15,111 nucleotides of DNA from an uncultured Gammaproteobacteria bacterium. Its GTDB lineage: Bacteria > Pseudomonadota > Gammaproteobacteria > Pseudomonadales > Pseudohongiellaceae. The position numbers were made by a program, and so were the translations under genes. Of the stretch, positions 1 through 7,945 are shown in pieces (position 1 is the stretch's first letter; each line of letters starts with the position of its first letter). Location: the NCBI GenBank assembly GCA_903889815.1, contig CAISYX010000176.1, forward strand, positions 1-15,111, given 5' to 3'. The notes below the pieces were generated by a model, which worked only from the letters and a program-made list of their open reading frames with translations, did not search any database and was not told the DNA's origin.

Positions 1-1894
1 AGCGCAGTACTGTGGAAGCCAGATAAAGCTGGCTAAGCACATCTCCCAGACGGGCTGAAAGGCGTTCCTTGCGCTTCAATTCGCCGCCAAACAGCACCAT
101 GGAAATATCCGAGATCAGTGCCAGCGCGGAACTCATGCGGGTCAGCTGCTGATAGTAAGGGCCGGTGGCGTCAGCAACTGGCTTTGAGGCTATCCGTCCT
201 GCGCTTGCCCCCAACGTCAATGTGCGCACGAAATTGCCGATGCCATAGCCGATATGCCGGAAAATCAGACTGTCGAAATCGCGGAGCCCTGCCGCCTCGT
301 CCGGGTTCTTGGCTGCCAGCATTTCCCGCGTGATGAAGGGGTGGCAGCGCACGGCGCCCTGGCCGAAAATCATCAGGTTTCGCGTCAGAATATTCGCACC
401 CTCTACGGTAATGCCGATTGGCATGCTCATATAGGCGTGGGCCAGGTAGTTCATTCGACCCATGATCAGGCCGCGTCCGCCGTGAATGTCCATGGCATCC
501 TGAATCACCAGGCGTGCCTTTTCCGTCATGTGGTACTTGGCAATGGCCGAAACCACGGCAGGTTTTATGTGTTTGTCGACGGCACCGGCGGTCACGATGC
601 GTGCGGCTTCCAGCTGGTAGGTAAGTCCTGCAATGCGCGCCAGGGCTTCCTCTACCCCCTCGAAATTGCCGATCGCGAGATTGAACTGGGTACGGATACG
701 GGCATAGGCACCGGTCAGCCGATAGCTGAGCTTGCCTGTGGCGGTGCCCAGGGCTGGCAACGAGATGGCCCGACCTTCCGACAGACATTCCACCAGCATG
801 CGCCAGCCCTGGCCCGCGCGTTCCACGCCGCCAATGATCCACTCAAGAGGAATGAAGACATTTTCGCCCCGGGTCGGCCCGTTCATGAACGTCATGCCCA
901 TGGGAAAGTGGCGGTGCCCGATCTGCACGCCAGGGTGGCTGGTCGGAATCAGTGCCACGGTAATGCCGCGATCCTCCACGTCGCTGAGCAGGTGGTTCGG
1001 GTCGGACATCTTGAACGCCAGTCCGAGCACTGTGGCAACGGGCGCGAGCGTGATGTAGCGCTTGTTCCAGCTGACGGACAGCCCGAGGCACTGCCTGCCC
1101 TCGAACTCGCCCATGCACACGATGCCGGTATCGGTCATGGCGCCCGCATCGCTGCCGGCTTCCGGGCCCGTCAGCGCAAAGCAGGGAATGTCCTGGCCGC
1201 TGGCCAGGCGTGGCAGATAATGCTGGCGCTGCTCTTCCGTGCCGTATTTCATAAGCAGCTCGGCTGGTCCGAGAGAATTGGGCACCATGGCGGTGACAGC
1301 TGCGCTGGGGCTGCGCGTGGCGATCTTGGTGACGATGGTGGAGTGCGCCAGTGCCGAGAAGCCCAGGCCGCCGTACTCCTCGGGAATGATCATGCCGAAG
1401 AACTTCTCATCCTTCAGATATTGCCAGGCGGCAGGCTGCAGATCCTTGTCGATATGCACGATGTCCCAGTCGTCGATCATCCTGCAGAACGTCTCTGTCT
1501 GATTCGCCAGAAAGGACTCCTCTGCCGCACTCAGGGCTGGCATGGGCAGTGCCAGCCATTTCTTCCAGTCCGGGGCTCCTTTGAAAAGATCAGCCTCCCA
1601 CCAGGTGTCGCCAGCCTCCAGCGCTTCCTGCTCGGTGTCGCTCATGGGGGGCAGTACACGCTTGAAAAACGTGAAAACGGGACGCGAGAGCTTGTCGCGG
1701 CGGACATTGTCTTCAAGGTAGAAGTACACCACCGGCACCAGTGTCAGCCACAGCAACCAGGCGAATCCGCCGAACCAGGTCATGGCAAACAGCGTGACTG
1801 CGACTCCCGTGAGGATGCTGCCCATCCGCGCGCGGCGATAGGCGAGCGTCCAGACAACCAGCAGAAGAACAAAGGCTTGCAGAAGAGTGGACAT
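1..1894 (-). CDS. fadE: Acyl-CoA dehydrogenase FadE, C-terminus cut off by window edge
   Basis: This enzyme catalyses the first oxidation of fatty-acid beta-oxidation, converting acyl-CoA to trans-2-enoyl-CoA with FAD. The 631 visible codons read without a stop. Residues 1-60 hold two hydrophobic membrane-type segments (LLQAFVLLLVVW, and a Trp-rich one near 36-55), as in E. coli FadE. Dehydrogenase domains follow, with ALTGPEAGSDAGA near residue 240, MDIHGGRGLIMGR near 465 and VEGANILTRNLMIFGQGA near 495; the last is close to E. coli FadE. E. coli FadE has about 814 residues, so roughly 180 residues lie outside the window. Two in-frame ATGs lie six bases apart (1900 and 1894). The AGGAG at 1903-1907 is 8 bases from the second and only 2 from the first, so 1894 is chosen. 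It follows holA by 18 bases and is probably co-transcribed. The family call is firm; chain-length preference cannot be read. Confidence 0.95.
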   Translation of the reverse strand, partial: MSTLLQAFVLLLVVWTLAYRRARMGSILTGVAVTLFAMTWFGGFAWLLWLTLVPVVYFYLEDNVRRDKLSRPVFTFFKRVLPPMSDTEQEALEAGDTWWEADLFKGAPDWKKWLALPMPALSAAEESFLANQTETFCRMIDDWDIVHIDKDLQPAAWQYLKDEKFFGMIIPEEYGGLGFSALAHSTIVTKIATRSPSAAVTAMVPNSLGPAELLMKYGTEEQRQHYLPRLASGQDIPCFALTGPEAGSDAGAMTDTGIVCMGEFEGRQCLGLSVSWNKRYITLAPVATVLGLAFKMSDPNHLLSDVEDRGITVALIPTSHPGVQIGHRHFPMGMTFMNGPTRGENVFIPLEWIIGGVERAGQGWRMLVECLSEGRAISLPALGTATGKLSYRLTGAYARIRTQFNLAIGNFEGVEEALARIAGLTYQLEAARIVTAGAVDKHIKPAVVSAIAKYHMTEKARLVIQDAMDIHGGRGLIMGRMNYLAHAYMSMPIGITVEGANILTRNLMIFGQGAVRCHPFITREMLAAKNPDEAAGLRDFDSLIFRHIGYGIGNFVRTLTLGASAGRIASKPVADATGPYYQQLTRMSSALALISDISMVLFGGELKRKERLSARLGDVLSQLYLASTVLR

Positions 1895-1912
1895 GGGCAT
1901 GGCTCCTTGCGG

Positions 1913-2962
1913 TCAGCGGGGGCCAGGCGCGGCGCACTCCAGTGGGGTGCCACACAAGGCCAGTAAAAGATCAGTCAGTTCGGTCCAGGCATCGGCGCCG
2001 GACATGCCCTTGACGGCCATGTCCACCTGCCTGGCGTGTTGCAGCATGGACTCCAGCATCGGCACCCGCAGCCGTTCCAGCGCGCGGATGACAGGCGCTT
2101 CATGCGTCTTGCGCACTCCCTCGCTCAACATCGCGGCGCCTTGCGCCTGCCCACCCGCCACTCGCCGCGAAATGGCAATCAAAGTGCGAAGCTCCCGACT
2201 CACCATGGCCAGCAGGCCCAGCAGTTCACTCCCTTCGGCGCGCAGGCCGCCAAGCACTTTCAGACAGCGGCGCGTGTCACCCAGCAAGGCGGCATCGAGC
2301 AGCGCGAAGACATTGTAGCGGGAGCTGTCGGCCACCAGACCCATGATCTGCCGGCGATCCACATGCACGCGCTGACCGGGTGCAGTCCCTGCCAGAACGC
2401 TCAGTTTTTCGATCTCCTGATCGGCCGCCAGCAAATTGCCCTCAACACGATCGCACAGCAGTGCAATGGCATCGGCGTCGGCGCTCATGCCTTTTCGGGC
2501 CATGCGCGCGTTGACCCAGCGCGGCAGCCCTCTGGCGTCCACCGGCCAGACCTGCACGAATACGCCAGCGGCCTCCAGCGCCTTGAACCACTTGGTGTTC
2601 AGTGTTGCTGGCTCCTGCTTCGGGGTGACCAGGATCAAGACATTGTCGGGATTGGGTGAGGCGAGATACTGCGTAAGTGCGTCGCGACCGGCCTCGTCCA
2701 GCTTGGCCGAGGTTTGGCGCAGTTCGATGATCTTGCGGTCGGCGAAGAGCGACATGCTGTTGCCAGATTGCAGCATGGACTGCCAGCTGAAGCTGCGGTC
2801 GACAAAAAACAGCTCCCACTCGGTGAAACCCTGTGCGCGGCAGCGGGTGCGCAACAGGCCCAGCGCTTCCTGCACAAGCAGTGTCTCGTCTCCCGCAATC
2901 CAGTAGAAGGCTTGCAGCGGTTTCTGAAGATGGCCCTCGAGCTGGTCAGAGTTTATGCGCAC
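1913..2962 (-). CDS. holA: DNA polymerase III delta subunit
   Basis: HolA is the delta subunit of the clamp loader; it opens the beta sliding clamp so it can be placed on DNA at the replication fork. The 349-residue product has the expected length. It shows the family's N-terminal pattern (QLEGHLQKPLQAFYWIAGDE, then LLVQEAL), the LFADRKIIELR strand near residues 73-83, and the helical C-terminal collar domain with LADSSRYNVFALLDAALL-like sequence. The start is GTG at 2962. The reading frame continues upstream in phase to the lptE stop with no ATG, GTG or TTG in between, so no other upstream start exists. The Shine-Dalgarno sequence is weak, which suggests translation is coupled to lptE, whose stop lies 21 bases upstream. 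The lptE-holA pairing is widely conserved in gammaproteobacteria. Confidence 0.94.
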   Translation of the reverse strand: MRINSDQLEGHLQKPLQAFYWIAGDETLLVQEALGLLRTRCRAQGFTEWELFFVDRSFSWQSMLQSGNSMSLFADRKIIELRQTSAKLDEAGRDALTQYLASPNPDNVLILVTPKQEPATLNTKWFKALEAAGVFVQVWPVDARGLPRWVNARMARKGMSADADAIALLCDRVEGNLLAADQEIEKLSVLAGTAPGQRVHVDRRQIMGLVADSSRYNVFALLDAALLGDTRRCLKVLGGLRAEGSELLGLLAMVSRELRTLIAISRRVAGGQAQGAAMLSEGVRKTHEAPVIRALERLRVPMLESMLQHARQVDMAVKGMSGADAWTELTDLLLALCGTPLECAAPGPR

Positions 2963-2983
2963 ATGGCACGCTCGCTGGGCGCA

Positions 2984-3499
2984 TCAGGCGCCCTGTTCCG
3001 CCAGAGCAGCGCGCAGTCGGCGCAGCACCTGTTGCGCCAGCTCCTGGCGCATTTCCTGTTGCAGAAGGACGACTTCTTCGCTGCTGCCAGCGATCGTCGA
3101 CAGATCTTCGTAGTAGCTGCGCTGAGTAGCCACTCGCAGAGGCCCGAACATGACTGTATCGCCGCGCCCAAGCATGACTTCGACGCTCATTTCCACGTCG
3201 TACTGCGCCGCACGAGCGCGGCTGTTGACACTGCCAGGACGGCTGAGCAGCGACTCTGCGCCGAGTTGCAGTTGCAGCCCGCCGTCTGTGGCGGAAGGGC
3301 TCAGCATCACTTGGGCTGCCAGCAGCGCCTCGCTCAGAGTCTGCACCAGTGCACTGCCGGGTTCAGCAGCCCGAAGATGGACAATAGTGCCGTCGGCTGA
3401 GGCTGATTCGCTTCCGCGCAATGCAAAGCCGCAGGCGGGAAGAAGACACGCCAGGCTCAGAGCCACCAACAGTCGTGCAAGACCTTGTCGCGGGTTCAT
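2984..3499 (-). CDS. lptE: LPS-assembly lipoprotein LptE
   Basis: LptE is the outer-membrane lipoprotein that plugs the LptD beta-barrel and helps insert lipopolysaccharide into the outer leaflet. The 171-residue product begins with a lipoprotein signal peptide whose lipobox is L-P-A-C, with the lipidated cysteine at residue 23. It is followed by GFALRG, matching the family's typical start of the mature protein (E. coli has CGWHLRD). The C-terminal region is rich in Gln/Glu and predicted helical, ending in RRLRAALAEQGA. The start codon overlaps the corC stop as ATGA, indicating translational coupling. In related genomes leuS precedes lptE; here corC does. Confidence 0.92.
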   Translation of the reverse strand: MNPRQGLARLLVALSLACLLPACGFALRGSESASADGTIVHLRAAEPGSALVQTLSEALLAAQVMLSPSATDGGLQLQLGAESLLSRPGSVNSRARAAQYDVEMSVEVMLGRGDTVMFGPLRVATQRSYYEDLSTIAGSSEEVVLLQQEMRQELAQQVLRRLRAALAEQGA

Positions 3500-4362
3500 T
3501 TGCTGCTCTCCCCGGTTTCTTCATCCATTCTTGTGACTTTCAGCAAGCGGATCTGCCGGCTGTCGCCATTCAGAATGGTGAACCGGAAGGCGCCGATGAC
3601 CACGCTCTCATCGCGTTCCGGAATGTGGCTGAAGTGTTGCAGCACAAGACCGCCGATGGTGTCCACGTCGGCATCGCTGAAGTCGTGGTCGAAGGACTCG
3701 TTGAACTCGGAAATCGGGGTGAGTGCTTTCACGATGAACTGCTGTGCATCGATTTTCTTTACATAGGACTCGTCATCGACATCGTATTCATCGTCGATCT
3801 CGCCCACGATCTGTTCCAGCACGTCTTCGATGGTGACCACTCCGCAGGCAGATCCGTACTCGTCGATCACGATGGCCATGTGATGGCGCGTCTCGCGGAA
3901 TTCCCGCAACAGCACGTTGAGTCGCTTGCTCTCCGGGACGAAGGTCGCGGGCCGCACGATGGCCTTCACATCGAAGTTGCTGCCGTTCTTGTCGAGCGCG
4001 AAGGGCAGGAGGTCTTTTGCCAGCAGAATGCCGATTACCGAGTCGGAATTCTCAGCCACGACCGGAAAGCGCGAATGGGAGACCGTCACCACTATGTCGA
4101 GCACCTCTTCAAGCGTGTTGCGGGCCGAGACGGTCACCACCTGCGGGCGCGGAATCATGATCTCGCGCACCTGCATGTTGGACACCTGCAGAGCGCCTTC
4201 GATGATGGATAGGGCGTCTGCATCCAGCACATTGTCCTGCGCCGCGTTGCGCAGAATTTCCAGCAGGCTGCCGGTGTCGGTGGGTTCATCGGAGAAAATC
4301 TGCGCGATTCTGTCTATCCAGGAGCGCGGTCTTGATTCGTGGCCTGTCTGCTCGTCACTCAT
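3496..4362 (-). CDS. corC: CorC/YbeX family CBS-domain protein
   Basis: This is a soluble member of the CorC/HlyC family (E. coli YbeX), linked to magnesium/cobalt homeostasis and, more recently, to ribosome maintenance. The 288-residue product has an acidic N-terminus, a first CBS motif at about 69-120 (MIPRPQVVTV, then SRFPVVAENSDSVIGILLAKD), a second at about 135-190 (MAIVIDEYGSACGVVTIEDV) and the C-terminal CorC_HlyC domain at about 205-280 (DVDTIGGLVLQHFSHIPERDE). There are no membrane segments, which separates it from the DUF21-containing relatives. The ATG lies inside the end of ybeY (8-base overlap, ATGAGTGA). Its stop overlaps the lptE start. The usual next gene, lnt, is missing. Confidence 0.95.
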   Translation of the reverse strand: MSDEQTGHESRPRSWIDRIAQIFSDEPTDTGSLLEILRNAAQDNVLDADALSIIEGALQVSNMQVREIMIPRPQVVTVSARNTLEEVLDIVVTVSHSRFPVVAENSDSVIGILLAKDLLPFALDKNGSNFDVKAIVRPATFVPESKRLNVLLREFRETRHHMAIVIDEYGSACGVVTIEDVLEQIVGEIDDEYDVDDESYVKKIDAQQFIVKALTPISEFNESFDHDFSDADVDTIGGLVLQHFSHIPERDESVVIGAFRFTILNGDSRQIRLLKVTRMDEETGESSK

Positions 4363-4834
4363 TTTCCTGCGTCTTCTCCTGATAGGGATCGGCGATCCCC
4401 AGATCCTTCAACAAGCTGCGTTCGAGCGCCTCCATTGCTTCGGCCTGCGCGTCGTCTTCGTGGTCGTGCCCCTGCAGATGCAGCAGCCCGTGGATTACCA
4501 TATGCGCCCAGTGTGCATCCGCACTCTTGCCCTGTTCGGCAGCCTCGCGCAGCACCACTGGCGCACAGATGGCCAGATCACCCAGAGGCAGTTCGTCCAG
4601 TGCGTCAAGAATCATGGCGGGAAGCTCGTGGCCGAATGACAATACATTGGTGGCGTAGTCCTTGCCGCGATAGTCCCGATTCAACTGCGCGGATTCCTCT
4701 TCATCGACAATGCGGATGCCCACCGACACTGGTTTTCCGGCAGCCGCTGCAGCAATGGCCTTCGCAGTCCACAACGCAAACGCCGATTCTGGTGGCACCG
4801 GCATGTCCGGGCAGGCGTTCTCGAACTCAAGCAT
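4355..4834 (-). CDS. ybeY: Endoribonuclease YbeY
   Basis: YbeY is a zinc-dependent single-strand RNase needed for 16S rRNA 3'-end maturation and ribosome quality control. The 159-residue product has the expected length and carries the signature HGLLHLQGHDH, with zinc ligands H115, H119 and H125. It also has the conserved LNRDYRGKDYATNVLSF segment at residues 51-67. The start codon sits within the last codons of phoH (ATGCTTGA, 8-base overlap), and the end overlaps corC by 8 bases. It therefore lies in a coupled phoH-ybeY-corC block, the same order as in E. coli and Pseudomonas. Confidence 0.97.
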   Translation of the reverse strand: MLEFENACPDMPVPPESAFALWTAKAIAAAAAGKPVSVGIRIVDEEESAQLNRDYRGKDYATNVLSFGHELPAMILDALDELPLGDLAICAPVVLREAAEQGKSADAHWAHMVIHGLLHLQGHDHEDDAQAEAMEALERSLLKDLGIADPYQEKTQENE

Positions 4835-5849
4835 CGCGCTCAGCTCCCTGCTCCATGGCGTTGTCCAGGCCGCTCAACGGGCTGATGTTCCTCTGGTCAA
4901 AGCGATCGTAAGCTTCCACGATGCGCTGGACGAGGGTGTGGCGAACCACATCCTTCGAGTCGAACCAGGTAAAGCCGATGCCTTCCACGTCTTCGAGGAC
5001 CTGAGTGACCTGAACCAGCCCGGAACGTGTGCCTTTGGGCAGGTCGATCTGGGTGACATCGCCGGTGATAACGGCAGTCGAACCGAACCCGAGGCGGGTC
5101 AGGAACATCTTCATCTGGGAGGTCGTGGTGTTTTGACTTTCGTCCAGAATGATGAAGGCATTGTTCAGGGTGCGGCCACGCATGTAGGCCAGAGGGGCAA
5201 TCTCGATGACATTCTTTTCGATCAGGCGTCCGACGCGTTCCACTCCGAGCATTTCGTAAAGCGCGTCGTACAGCGGGCGCAGATACGGGTCGATCTTCTG
5301 GGCCAGATCGCCGGGCAGGAACCCCAGTTTCTCTCCGGCTTCCACGGCCGGGCGCACCAGCAGAACGCGTTGCACGCGGTCCTGCATCAGCGCTTCCACG
5401 GCACAGGCGACTGCCAGATAGGTCTTGCCAGTGCCGGCCGGGCCGATGCCGAAGTTGATGTCGTGGCGCTGGATGGACTCCACGTAGTCCTGCTGATGCG
5501 GACCGCGCGGCCTTACGGAAAGCAGCGGGGTCTTGAGAATCATGGGCTTGTCGACGTCGTAGCGGGTCTTGCCGGCGCTTTCCACTGTGCGCAGCGCAAG
5601 ATGCACCATGTCGGGATTCACAGTGCTCTGGCCGGTTGCCTTGTACAGTGACACAAGAACGCCACTGGCATCATCCACGGCCTGCTGGCTTCCCGAGAGT
5701 TTGAATTCGTTGCCGCGATTCTGAATTTTCAGCGCAAGCGACTTTTCGATTTGCTGCAGGTGTTCATTCAGGTGACCACAAAGATTGGCCAGGCGCTGGG
5801 TATTGTCCGGCTCAAGAATGAGCCGCTGCGTGTATTTCTGGGTTGCCAT
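4827..5849 (-). CDS. ybeZ: PhoH-family ATPase (YbeZ)
   Basis: This is a PhoH-like P-loop ATPase related to the helicase fold, and a known partner of YbeY in RNA metabolism. The 340-residue product has an N-terminal KH-like region (about 1-90), Walker A GPAGTGKT at 136-143, and Walker B FIILDESQN with D236/E237. It also has the family segments VRPAVEAGEKLGFLPGDL and VITGDVTQIDLP. The reading frame is open 25 codons further upstream, but homology begins at MATQKY, so ATG 5849 is chosen. A GGAGG lies 16 bases upstream, which is longer than ideal. A good promoter candidate lies at 5892-5919, which would make phoH the first gene of its own transcript. Confidence 0.94.
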   Translation of the reverse strand: MATQKYTQRLILEPDNTQRLANLCGHLNEHLQQIEKSLALKIQNRGNEFKLSGSQQAVDDASGVLVSLYKATGQSTVNPDMVHLALRTVESAGKTRYDVDKPMILKTPLLSVRPRGPHQQDYVESIQRHDINFGIGPAGTGKTYLAVACAVEALMQDRVQRVLLVRPAVEAGEKLGFLPGDLAQKIDPYLRPLYDALYEMLGVERVGRLIEKNVIEIAPLAYMRGRTLNNAFIILDESQNTTTSQMKMFLTRLGFGSTAVITGDVTQIDLPKGTRSGLVQVTQVLEDVEGIGFTWFDSKDVVRHTLVQRIVEAYDRFDQRNISPLSGLDNAMEQGAERDA

Positions 5850-5891
5850 CAAGACAGTTTGCAAGCCTCCGGGCGGATGAAAAGTGCCGGT

Positions 5892-5919
5892 AGTATACCA
5901 ATCTGAGCCTGCTTGTAAG
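5892..5919 (-). promoter_or_regulatory. Candidate sigma-70 promoter for phoH operon
   Basis: Read on the minus strand, CTTACA (5914-5919, four of six consensus bases) is followed after 16 bases by TATACT (5892-5897, five of six). The start of transcription would fall near 5885, leaving a leader of about 36 bases before the phoH ATG. It lies in the 102-base gap between miaB and phoH, so the downstream genes could be expressed separately from miaB. Based on consensus matching only. Confidence 0.5.
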
Positions 5920-5951
5920 CACATTTGCAGACTTCTTGCCGAAGGCCGCGT

Positions 5952-7334
5952 TCAGAGGCTGCCCAGCAGGGAATTGGCGAACGCCCGCGTGATCTTCACG
6001 TCCACGAACTGCCCTGCAAGCCGGGAGTCGTCGCAGCGGAAATTGACAACGCGGTTGTTCTCGGTGCGGCCCTGCATGTCACCTGGGTCCTTGCGCGAGA
6101 CGCCCGTTACCAGTATGCGCTGGGTGCTGCCCACCATGCGCTCGCTGATGGCGCTGGCCTGCTGGATGATCTGCGCCTGCAGAATCGCCAGTCGGTGCTT
6201 CTTTTCCTGCTCCGATGTGGTGTCCGGCAGTTCGGCCGCTGGTGTGCCCGGACGGCCGCTGTAGATGAAGCTGAAGGAAGTGTCGTAGCCGATCTCCGTG
6301 ATCAGATTCATGGTGTCTTCGAAATCCTTGTGGGTCTCGCCCGGAAAACCGACGATGAAGTCGGAAGACAGGCTGATGTTCGGGCGTATGGCCTTGAGTT
6401 TGCGAATGATGGATTTGTACTCCAGCACCGTGTGACCGCGCTTCATGGCGGCCAGAATTCTGTCCGAACCGCTCTGCACCGGCAGGTGCAGGTGGTCCAC
6501 CAGCGCCGGCACATGACGGTATATCTCGATCAGGTTGCTGGAGAATTCCACCGGGTGTGACGTTGTGAAACGAACGCGGCCGATGCCTTCGACGGCGGCG
6601 ATGTACTGGATCAGGGTGGCGAGGTCCGTAATCTGCCCCTCGTGGTTCAGCCCACGGTAGGCATTGACGTTCTGCCCCAGCAGATTGATCTCGCGCACAC
6701 CCTGCCCAGCGAGGTGCACTGCCTCCGCCAGCACATCATCCAGCGGGCGGCTGACTTCTTCACCGCGGGTGTAAGGCACGACGCAGAACGAGCAGTACTT
6801 GCTGCAGCCTTCCATCACGGTCAGGTAGGCCTCGCAGCCATCCACACGGGGTTCGGGCAGGCGGTCGAATTTCTCGATCTCGGGAAAACTGATGTCCACG
6901 AGGGTGCCACTGCCGCTGGCGTCATCCAACATACGAGGCAGCTTGTGCAGGGTTTGCGGTCCAAAGACCACGTCCACATACGGAGCCCGCTTGCCAATTG
7001 CAGCGCCCTCCTGGCTTGCGACACAACCGCCCACGGCAATCTGCAGATTCGGATTGAGCTTCTTCAGGGACTTCCAGCGGCCCAGTTGATGAAATACCTT
7101 TTCCTGAGCCTTTTCGCGGATGGAGCAGGTATTGAGCAACAGCAAGTCGGCTTCTTCCGGCGTTGCCACCAGTTCGGCACCGTGGGATTCACGCAGCATG
7201 TCCAGCATGCGGGACGAGTCGTACTCGTTCATCTGGCAGCCATGGGTCTTGATGAAGACCTTGCGGGCCTTGCCGCTGGCAGGCACCTGGACCGGAAATT
7301 CCTGAGGGCTTGTGCTGATGTCGATAGTGCTCAT
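5952..7334 (-). CDS. miaB: tRNA-2-methylthio-N6-dimethylallyladenosine synthase MiaB
   Basis: MiaB is a radical-SAM methylthiotransferase that adds the methylthio group to i6A at position 37 of tRNAs reading codons that begin with U. The 460-residue product (E. coli has 474) shows all six cluster ligands: C33 (THGCQMNEYDS), C70 (NTCSIREKA) and C104 (GGCVAS) in the N-terminal domain, then C177, C181 and C184 in GCSKYCSFC for the radical-SAM cluster. The C-terminal TRAM region follows. The frame is open for 54 codons upstream, but that stretch is not conserved-looking and covers a promoter candidate, so ATG 7334 is taken although its Shine-Dalgarno is weak. The phoH operon lies downstream in the same direction. 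Confidence 0.96.
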   Translation of the reverse strand: MSTIDISTSPQEFPVQVPASGKARKVFIKTHGCQMNEYDSSRMLDMLRESHGAELVATPEEADLLLLNTCSIREKAQEKVFHQLGRWKSLKKLNPNLQIAVGGCVASQEGAAIGKRAPYVDVVFGPQTLHKLPRMLDDASGSGTLVDISFPEIEKFDRLPEPRVDGCEAYLTVMEGCSKYCSFCVVPYTRGEEVSRPLDDVLAEAVHLAGQGVREINLLGQNVNAYRGLNHEGQITDLATLIQYIAAVEGIGRVRFTTSHPVEFSSNLIEIYRHVPALVDHLHLPVQSGSDRILAAMKRGHTVLEYKSIIRKLKAIRPNISLSSDFIVGFPGETHKDFEDTMNLITEIGYDTSFSFIYSGRPGTPAAELPDTTSEQEKKHRLAILQAQIIQQASAISERMVGSTQRILVTGVSRKDPGDMQGRTENNRVVNFRCDDSRLAGQFVDVKITRAFANSLLGSL

Positions 7335-7388
7335 GTCTGTCGCTGGTCCCGCCGGGTCAGGGAAGTCCCGGGATGAAAATGAGCGCGG

Positions 7389-7416
7389 ATTGTAACAGCT
7401 CTGCCCGGGCTCACAA
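7389..7416 (-). promoter_or_regulatory. Candidate sigma-70 promoter for miaB
   Basis: On the minus strand TTGTGA (7411-7416, four of six) is followed after 16 bases by TACAAT (7389-7394, five of six). Transcription would start near 7382, about 48 bases before the miaB ATG. It lies in the 230-base divergent spacer 7335-7564, which otherwise holds only the plus-strand promoter candidate at 7506-7533. Confidence 0.4.
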
Positions 7417-7505
7417 ACCGCCAGCTGCAGACGCAAGAATATCGGGTGGGGCACGGACAATTCCTGTAAACTCCCTGCCTGCTCCGCATTCGGCATGAAG
7501 CTGAC

Positions 7506-7533
7506 TTGAATTTCGCTGCTTCAGCCTGATATT
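7506..7533 (+). promoter_or_regulatory. Candidate promoter for the DUF1820 gene
   Basis: TTGAAT (7506-7511) is followed after 16 bases by GATATT (7528-7533), each four of six consensus bases. Transcription would start near 7540, giving a leader of about 25 bases. Consensus matching only; moderate to weak. Confidence 0.35.
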
Positions 7534-7564
7534 GCAGAGCGTCAATGATCAAGAGACCGCACGC

Positions 7565-7906
7565 ATGGCAAATCCCTCGGAAATCTACAGAATCACCTTC
7601 CTCAACAAGGGCAAAGTGTATGAAGTCTTTGCCAAACAGGTGTACCAGAGCGAACTGTACGGGTTCATCGAAGTGGAAGACTATATCTTCGACGAACGCA
7701 GTCAGGTTGTCGTGGACCCCAGCGAGGAGAAACTCAAGGCCGAGTTTCTCGGCGTGAAGCGCAGTTTCATTCCCATCCAGGCCATTGTGCGCATCGATGA
7801 AGTGGAAAAGGGTGGTGTCAGCAAGATTACCAGCGGCGACAATATCACCCTGTTTCCCGTGCCCTACATGACCGCCCGCAACACGGACACCCAGAAGTCC
7901 GAGTGA
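7565..7906 (+). CDS. DUF1820 family protein
   Basis: This is a small 113-residue protein of the DUF1820 family, found mainly in gammaproteobacteria; its function is not known. Visible features are IYRITFLNKGKVYEVFAKQV near the start, an EVEDYIFDERSQVVVDPSEE acidic block, FLGVKRSFIPIQAIVRIDEV, and a C-terminal FPVPY motif. There is no signal peptide or membrane segment, so it is probably cytoplasmic. The start is ATG 7565, with AAGAGA 8 bases upstream; an earlier in-frame start at 7532 lies on the promoter candidate and lacks a ribosome site. It is divergent from miaB and followed by a hairpin. Confidence 0.88.
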   Translation: MANPSEIYRITFLNKGKVYEVFAKQVYQSELYGFIEVEDYIFDERSQVVVDPSEEKLKAEFLGVKRSFIPIQAIVRIDEVEKGGVSKITSGDNITLFPVPYMTARNTDTQKSE

Positions 7907-7912
7907 CGCCAT

Positions 7913-7945
7913 GCGGCGGCCCGCCCGGAGCCGCCGCCCTTCCGT
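7913..7945 (+). terminator. Probable intrinsic terminator after the DUF1820 gene
   Basis: A perfect 8-bp GC-only stem, GCGGCGGC (7913-7920) with GCCGCCGC (7930-7937), closes a 9-base loop. The tail on the plus strand is CCTTCCGTTT, only moderately T-rich. It starts 6 bases after the DUF1820 stop and ends just before the convergent aminotransferase stop. On the minus strand the following bases are not T-rich, so it would act mainly on the plus strand. Confidence 0.5.

Noticed and set aside
254..1966. A 570-codon open frame on the plus strand
   Set aside because: It lies opposite fadE, whose minus-strand frame shows clear dehydrogenase motifs throughout. The plus-strand product is His/Gly/Ala-rich without any domain, as expected for an antisense shadow in G+C-rich coding DNA.
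3421..4212. A 263-codon plus-strand frame opposite corC
   Set aside because: It mirrors the corC codons, has no ribosome site, and its His/Asp/Val-rich sequence shows no recognisable domain.
4710..5651. A 313-codon plus-strand frame opposite phoH and ybeY
   Set aside because: Both genes on the minus strand have complete catalytic motifs; the plus frame is a composition shadow.
5850..5924. A 25-residue N-terminal extension of PhoH
   Set aside because: The extra residues lie over a good promoter candidate and do not look like the family; the start at 5849 fits known PhoH proteins.
7331..7912. A 193-codon minus-strand frame across the DUF1820 gene
   Set aside because: It is antisense to a recognised family gene and runs over the divergent promoter region into miaB upstream sequence; no domain is seen.
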